Assembly: GCF_003231275.1 (NCBI RefSeq)
Contig: NZ_QKVL01000025.1
Span: forward strand, 1 to 64,000
From: Pseudomonas huaxiensis
Lineage (GTDB): Bacteria > Pseudomonadota > Gammaproteobacteria > Pseudomonadales > Pseudomonadaceae
Direction: 5' to 3'
Length of the DNA: 64,000 bases
Made by a program: the position numbers and the translations under genes. Positions 60,142 through 64,000 of the stretch are shown here, piece by piece; position 1 is the stretch's first letter; every line of letters begins with the position of its first letter. The notes under the pieces were generated by a model, which was given only the letters and a program-made list of their open reading frames with translations, made no database searches and was not told the origin of the DNA.

Positions 60142-62625
60142 ATGCCAGTCAGCCCCAACCTCGCCGATGCCTGGTTCGCCGCCCGCGGCTGGACGCCGTT
60201 CGCCTTTCAGCGGCAGGTCTGGGCGGCGGTAGGCCGCGGCGAATCCGGCTTGCTGCACGCCAGCACCGGCGCGGGCAAGACCTACGCGGTGTGGCTGGCC
60301 GCCTTGCGCGCCTTCGCTGGCAAACCCGTCATCAACGCCAAGCGTCCCCAGCCTGCGCCCTTGCAGGTACTGTGGATCACGCCGATGCGCGCCCTCGCCG
60401 CCGATACCGCCCGCGCCCTGCAGGCACCACTGGACGAGCTGGAACTGCCGTGGAGCGTCGGCGTGCGCAGCGGCGACACCAGCAGCGCCGAACGCGCCCG
60501 CCAGGCCCGACGCCTGCCCAGCGCGCTGATCACCACCCCGGAAAGCCTGACCCTGTTGCTGACCCGCGCCCAGGCCGAAGACGACTTCGCCAGCCTGCGC
60601 ATGGTGGTGGTCGACGAGTGGCACGAATTGCTCGGCAACAAGCGCGGCGTGCAACTGCAACTGGCCCTCGCGCGCCTGCGCCGCTGGCATCCGCAGTTGG
60701 TGGTGTGGGGGTTGTCGGCGACCCTCGGTAATCTTCCCCACGCCCTTGACGTGCTGGTGCCGGAAAATGGCCGGCTGATCGAAGGTCGCCAGGACAAACG
60801 CCTGCTGGTGGACAGTCTGCTGCCCGCCACCATCGAGCGCTTTCCCTGGGCCGGGCATATGGGCCTGAATCTGGTCGAGCCGGTCTGTCGGGAGATCGAC
60901 GACTGCCACAGTTGCCTGGTCTTCACCAACACCCGCGCCCAGGCCGAACGCTGGTATCAGGCGCTGCTGGAAGCCCGTCCGCAGTGGGCCGGACTGATCG
61001 CCCTGCACCACGCCTCACTGGCCCGCGGCACCCGCGAATGGGTCGAGCGCAATCTCAAGGAAGGCGGGTTGAAGGCGGTGGTGTGCACCTCGAGCCTGGA
61101 CCTCGGCGTGGATTTCCTGCCGGTGGAGCGGGTCCTGCAGATTGGCTCGGCCAAAGGCGTGGCGCGGCTGATGCAGCGCGCCGGTCGCTCGGGGCACGCG
61201 CCGGGGCGGGCGTCGCGCATCACCCTGGTGCCGACCCACAGCCTGGAACTGGTGGAAGCCGCCGCCGCGCGCCAGGCCCTGGCGGCCGGGCATATCGAGG
61301 CGCGGCAATCACCTCGACTGTGCCTGGACGTGCTGGTACAGCATCTGGTGAGCATGGCGCTGGGCGCGGGCTTCAGGCCGCTGGAACTGCTCAAGGAGGT
61401 TCGCACCACCTTCGCCTTTCGCGACCTGCGCGACTGCCAGTGGCAATGGGCGCTGGATTTCGTCCGGCATGGCGGCAACTCCCTCAGCGCCTATCCGGAT
61501 TACCAGCGGGTCGAGGCCCATGCCGACGGTATCTGGCGGGTCGCCAGCGAGCGCTTGGCGCGACGGCATCGCATGGGCATCGGCACCATCGTCAGCGACG
61601 CAAGCATCCAGTTAAAGTTCTGGAGCAAGGGCGGCGGCGGCACGAACCTCGGCAGCGTCGAAGAAGCCTTTATCGCCCGTCTGCGGCCCAACGACGCCTT
61701 CGTCTTCGCCGGGCGGGTGCTGGAGCTGGTGCGGGTCGAGAACATGACCGCCTATGTGCGGCGCAGCACCGCGCGCAAGGCCGCACTGGCGCGCTGGAAT
61801 GGCGGACGCATGCCGCTTTCCAGCGAACTGGCCGACGCCGTGGTGGAGCAGTTCGATGCCGCTGCCAAGGGGCTATTCAGCGGCGCGGAAATGCAGGCCG
61901 TGCGCCCGCTGCTGGAGTTGCAGGCCGCTTGGTCGGCGCTGCCGACGCAACACAGCCTACTCGCGGAAACCTGGCTCTCGCGGCAGGGCTGGCACCTGTT
62001 TCTCTACCCCTTCGCCGGGCGCATGGCCAACCTCGGGCTGGCCAGCCTGATCGCCTGGCGGGCGAGTCGCGAGCAGCCGCTGAGTGTGTCCATCGCGGTC
62101 AACGACTATGGCTTCGAACTGCTGAGCCCGACCGCCGTGGACTGGGCCAGTGTCCTGCCGGCAGCGTTGAGCGCCGACAACCTGCTCGAAGATGTGCTCG
62201 CCAGCCTCAACGCCGGGGAAATGGCCCAGCGGCGATTTCGCGAGATCGCGCAGATTTCCGGGCTGGTGTTCGGCGGCTACCCTGCCGCGCAGAAAAGCAC
62301 CCGGCAGATCCAGGCCTCCAGCGGGCTGTTTTTCGAAGTTTTCCGGCGCCACGACGCCGACAACCTGCTGCTGGGCCAGGCACGGGATGAAGTGTTGCGC
62401 GAGGAACTGGAAATCGAGCGGCTGCATCGCCAGTTGCTGAAGATGAGCAGCCAGCGCCTGGACCTTCACGAACTGCATCGGCCGGGGCCGTTGGCCTTCG
62501 CGCTGGTGGTCGAGGGCATGCGCGAAACCATGAGCACGGAAAAGCTCGCCGACCGTATCGCACGGATGGTCGCCGACCTGGAAAAAGCTGCAGACGGGGG
62601 GCGCCGGAATGCACGAGCACTGTGA
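60142..62625 (+). CDS. Lhr-type ligase-associated DEXH helicase
   Basis: 827-aa superfamily 2 DNA helicase (Lhr-Core type). Walker A STGAGKT (41-47), DExH in VVDEWHELLG, motif III SATLGN, motif IV-like FTNTRAQAE, motif VI QRAGRSGH, followed by winged-helix and Lhr C-terminal core domains. It works with the exonuclease, ligase and PdeM in DNA repair, but those two genes lie 6 kb upstream. ATG 60142 (MPVSPNLADAWF) matches the family start better than ATG 60100. Overlaps pdeM by 17 bases. Confidence 0.92.
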   Translation: MPVSPNLADAWFAARGWTPFAFQRQVWAAVGRGESGLLHASTGAGKTYAVWLAALRAFAGKPVINAKRPQPAPLQVLWITPMRALAADTARALQAPLDELELPWSVGVRSGDTSSAERARQARRLPSALITTPESLTLLLTRAQAEDDFASLRMVVVDEWHELLGNKRGVQLQLALARLRRWHPQLVVWGLSATLGNLPHALDVLVPENGRLIEGRQDKRLLVDSLLPATIERFPWAGHMGLNLVEPVCREIDDCHSCLVFTNTRAQAERWYQALLEARPQWAGLIALHHASLARGTREWVERNLKEGGLKAVVCTSSLDLGVDFLPVERVLQIGSAKGVARLMQRAGRSGHAPGRASRITLVPTHSLELVEAAAARQALAAGHIEARQSPRLCLDVLVQHLVSMALGAGFRPLELLKEVRTTFAFRDLRDCQWQWALDFVRHGGNSLSAYPDYQRVEAHADGIWRVASERLARRHRMGIGTIVSDASIQLKFWSKGGGGTNLGSVEEAFIARLRPNDAFVFAGRVLELVRVENMTAYVRRSTARKAALARWNGGRMPLSSELADAVVEQFDAAAKGLFSGAEMQAVRPLLELQAAWSALPTQHSLLAETWLSRQGWHLFLYPFAGRMANLGLASLIAWRASREQPLSVSIAVNDYGFELLSPTAVDWASVLPAALSADNLLEDVLASLNAGEMAQRRFREIAQISGLVFGGYPAAQKSTRQIQASSGLFFEVFRRHDADNLLLGQARDEVLREELEIERLHRQLLKMSSQRLDLHELHRPGPLAFALVVEGMRETMSTEKLADRIARMVADLEKAADGGRRNARAL

Positions 62626-63268
62626 AATCGAGCTGTGCGGCGAGCGCCTGTGGCTGCTCGCCGATCGCGCGCTGTATTGGCCTGCACGCAAGGCGCTGCT
62701 GCTGGCCGACGTGCATATCGGCAAGGCCGCCAGCTACCGCGCCCAGCATCAGCCAGTGCCGCGTGGCACCACCGCCGCAACCTTGCAGCGGCTGGACGCC
62801 CTGCTGGAAAGCTATCCGAGCGAGCAACTGGTGGTGCTGGGGGATTTCATCCATGCCCGCCAAGGGCGCGCGCCAGCCACCCTGGCGCTATTGCAGGCCT
62901 GGCGTGAACGCCACCCGGCATTGCAGATCCGCCTGATTCGCGGCAATCACGACCGGCATGCCGGAGATCCGCCCCACAGTCTGGGCATCGAGATGCTGGA
63001 CGAACCCTGGTTGCTGGAGCCCTTCGCCTTGCAGCACGACCCCGTGGCTCACCCGACCCACCCGGTGCTGTGCGGGCATGTGCACCCGGTCTGCGTGTTG
63101 CACGGCAAGGCACGCCAACGTCTGCGCCTACCGTGCTTCGTGATCGACGAGCACGTCAGCCTGCTGCCGGCGTTCGGCGAATTTACCGGCGGTTGGCGAG
63201 TGACCCCGGCCGCACCGGCCAGGATATTCCTGGCGGGCGCCGGCAGGGTCTGGCCGCTGGCGCGCTGA
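62609..63268 (+). CDS. pdeM: Ligase-associated DNA endonuclease PdeM
   Basis: 219-aa binuclear metallophosphoesterase that nicks single-stranded DNA. Metal motifs in order: DVHIG (Asp34, His36), GDFIHA (Asp78), GNHDRH (Asn112, His113), and GHVHP (His156, His158). Corresponds to the Mn-dependent endonuclease (MPE) studied in P. putida. The start lies within the last 17 bases of the helicase gene, so the two are co-translated. Confidence 0.93.
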   Translation: MHEHCEIELCGERLWLLADRALYWPARKALLLADVHIGKAASYRAQHQPVPRGTTAATLQRLDALLESYPSEQLVVLGDFIHARQGRAPATLALLQAWRERHPALQIRLIRGNHDRHAGDPPHSLGIEMLDEPWLLEPFALQHDPVAHPTHPVLCGHVHPVCVLHGKARQRLRLPCFVIDEHVSLLPAFGEFTGGWRVTPAAPARIFLAGAGRVWPLAR

Positions 63269-63269
63269 A

Positions 63270-63500
63270 TCAGGCTACCGGAGCGGGCGGCGGTTCATCG
63301 GGAAGGGTGGGTTCGCCGGGTTCCATCGGTGGATTTTCACCGGGTTGCGGCGGTTGCGGGGTATCCGGGTCGGGCTGGCCGGGGACACCGCCAGCGTGCA
63401 TCGCCGGATGCGGATGGGCCAGCAGCGACCATACCGGCAGCCCGATGTGGTTGGGCTGCAGCACGGCCAGCTTGGCGCTGATTGCGGGATCGAGTTTCAT
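63270..63500 (-). CDS. Pro-rich conserved hypothetical protein
   Basis: 76 aa with AGGAG six bases before the ATG at 63500. The N-terminal 30 residues (MKLDPAISAKLAVLQPNHIGLPVWSL) are helical; the rest is a disordered Pro/Glu/Asp-rich tail (DPDTPQPPQPGENPPMEPGE). No signal or TM. Its stop lies one base after that of the convergent pdeM. Function unknown; seen only in pseudomonads to my knowledge. Confidence 0.68.
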   Translation of the reverse strand: MKLDPAISAKLAVLQPNHIGLPVWSLLAHPHPAMHAGGVPGQPDPDTPQPPQPGENPPMEPGEPTLPDEPPPAPVA

Positions 63501-63599
63501 TGGCTGCTCCTGACGAGGTCCGGCGCACGTCGTGCGCGCCGGGACGGTTCATCTTCTTGGAGTGCCACAAGGCGGGGGAATTCCCACCAGTTCGTCGGT

Positions 63600-64000
63600 T
63601 CAGGTACGCGGCAGGGTGACGCCGCGCTGGCCTTGGTATTTGCCGCCACGGTCCTTGTAGGAGACTTCACATTCCTCGTCGGACTCCAGGAACAGCATTT
63701 GCGCCACGCCTTCGTTGGCGTAAATCTTCGCCGGCAGCGTGGTGGTGTTGGAGAATTCCAGGGTCACATGGCCTTCCCATTCCGGTTCCAGCGGCGTGAC
63801 GTTGACGATGATGCCGCAACGGGCGTAGGTGCTCTTGCCCAGGCAGATGGTCAGCACGTTGCGCGGAATGCGGAAGTACTCGACGGTGCGGGCCAGCGCG
63901 AAAGAGTTCGGCGGGATGATGCAGACGTCGCTCTTGACGTCGACGAAGCTGCCGGCGTCGAAGTTCTTCGGATCGACGGTGGCCGAATTGATGTTGGTGA
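63600..64000 (-). CDS. dcd: dCTP deaminase Dcd (partial, cut by window end)
   Basis: The C-terminal ~133 residues of dCTP deaminase, which makes dUTP from dCTP for thymidylate synthesis. The visible frame holds the family's FVDVKSDVCIIPPNSFALART, the catalytic LGKSTYARCGIIVN and TPLEPEWEGHVTLE segments, and the end YKDRGGKYQGQRGVTLPRT. About 55 N-terminal residues and the start lie beyond 64000 (full length about 188 aa). Confidence 0.95.
   Translation of the reverse strand, partial: TNINSATVDPKNFDAGSFVDVKSDVCIIPPNSFALARTVEYFRIPRNVLTICLGKSTYARCGIIVNVTPLEPEWEGHVTLEFSNTTTLPAKIYANEGVAQMLFLESDEECEVSYKDRGGKYQGQRGVTLPRT

Noticed and set aside
1..64000. tRNA, rRNA or tmRNA genes
   Set aside because: Looked for conserved T-loop and acceptor patterns and rRNA sequence on both strands by eye; none found, though a covariance scan could still reveal one.

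Overview
The window is a 64 kb piece of a GC-rich gammaproteobacterial chromosome, almost certainly a fluorescent or soil Pseudomonas. Evidence: a braCDEFG cluster, a MucR-type MHYT-GGDEF-EAL protein, a HacB-like acylase, a CcoM micro-protein, REP/REPIN-type repeats and several small Pseudomonas-restricted proteins. Codon use looks uniform. I see no rRNA, tRNA, insertion sequence, prophage, integrase or CRISPR array. The right edge cuts through dcd. The assignment rests on protein recognition, not on a database search.

Layout. 0.3-8.3 kb: signalling and redox genes (MASE2 diguanylate cyclase, CHASE4-PAS-GGDEF-EAL protein, GAF histidine kinase, two LysR regulators each paired with a short-chain dehydrogenase). 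9.1-12.2 kb: an Aae-type aromatic-acid efflux operon on the minus strand (FUSC pump, DUF1656, membrane fusion protein). 12.4-13.2 kb: three small genes, including the 38-residue cbb3 oxidase subunit CcoM behind two Anr-like boxes. 13.4-20.2 kb: rapA, an MFS transporter and mucR. 20.1-23.8 kb: a 3-hydroxyisobutyrate-dehydrogenase-type enzyme, a 727-residue tubulin/FtsZ-like protein and a DUF2288 protein. 24.2-29.2 kb: the branched-chain amino acid transporter braC-braDEFG. 29.4-43.4 kb: mixed housekeeping (lipoproteins, FAD oxidoreductase, cysteine-synthase-like enzyme, nhaA, pdxH, OmpA lipoprotein with a basic tail, esterase, agarase-like glycosidase, dinG, CopD-like protein). 43.4-47.9 kb: an envelope and metal-binding cluster (collagen-like protein, DUF1145, two paralogous OmpA/TSP3 lipoproteins, YchJ, LEA-type lipoprotein, His-rich SEC-C protein). 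48-51.2 kb: a YfcG-like GST and the acylase.

51.4-63.3 kb holds the four components of the ligase-associated DNA repair system: MBL exonuclease and ATP-dependent ligase, then Lhr-type helicase and PdeM endonuclease. The two pairs are about 6 kb apart, separated by an oppositely oriented drug-efflux MFS gene and a complete basic-amino-acid ABC operon that includes an AotO-like deacylase.

Most noteworthy: (1) the tubulin/FtsZ-like protein, with phosphate-binding and T7-like acidic motifs; (2) the matching 5' leaders of the two tandem OmpA lipoprotein genes, each with a hairpin over the ribosome-binding site next to a shared 13-nt sequence; (3) CcoM with tandem Anr boxes 50 bp apart; (4) the split repair cluster; (5) unexplained paired direct repeats between the convergent 3' ends at 23.4-23.5 kb.
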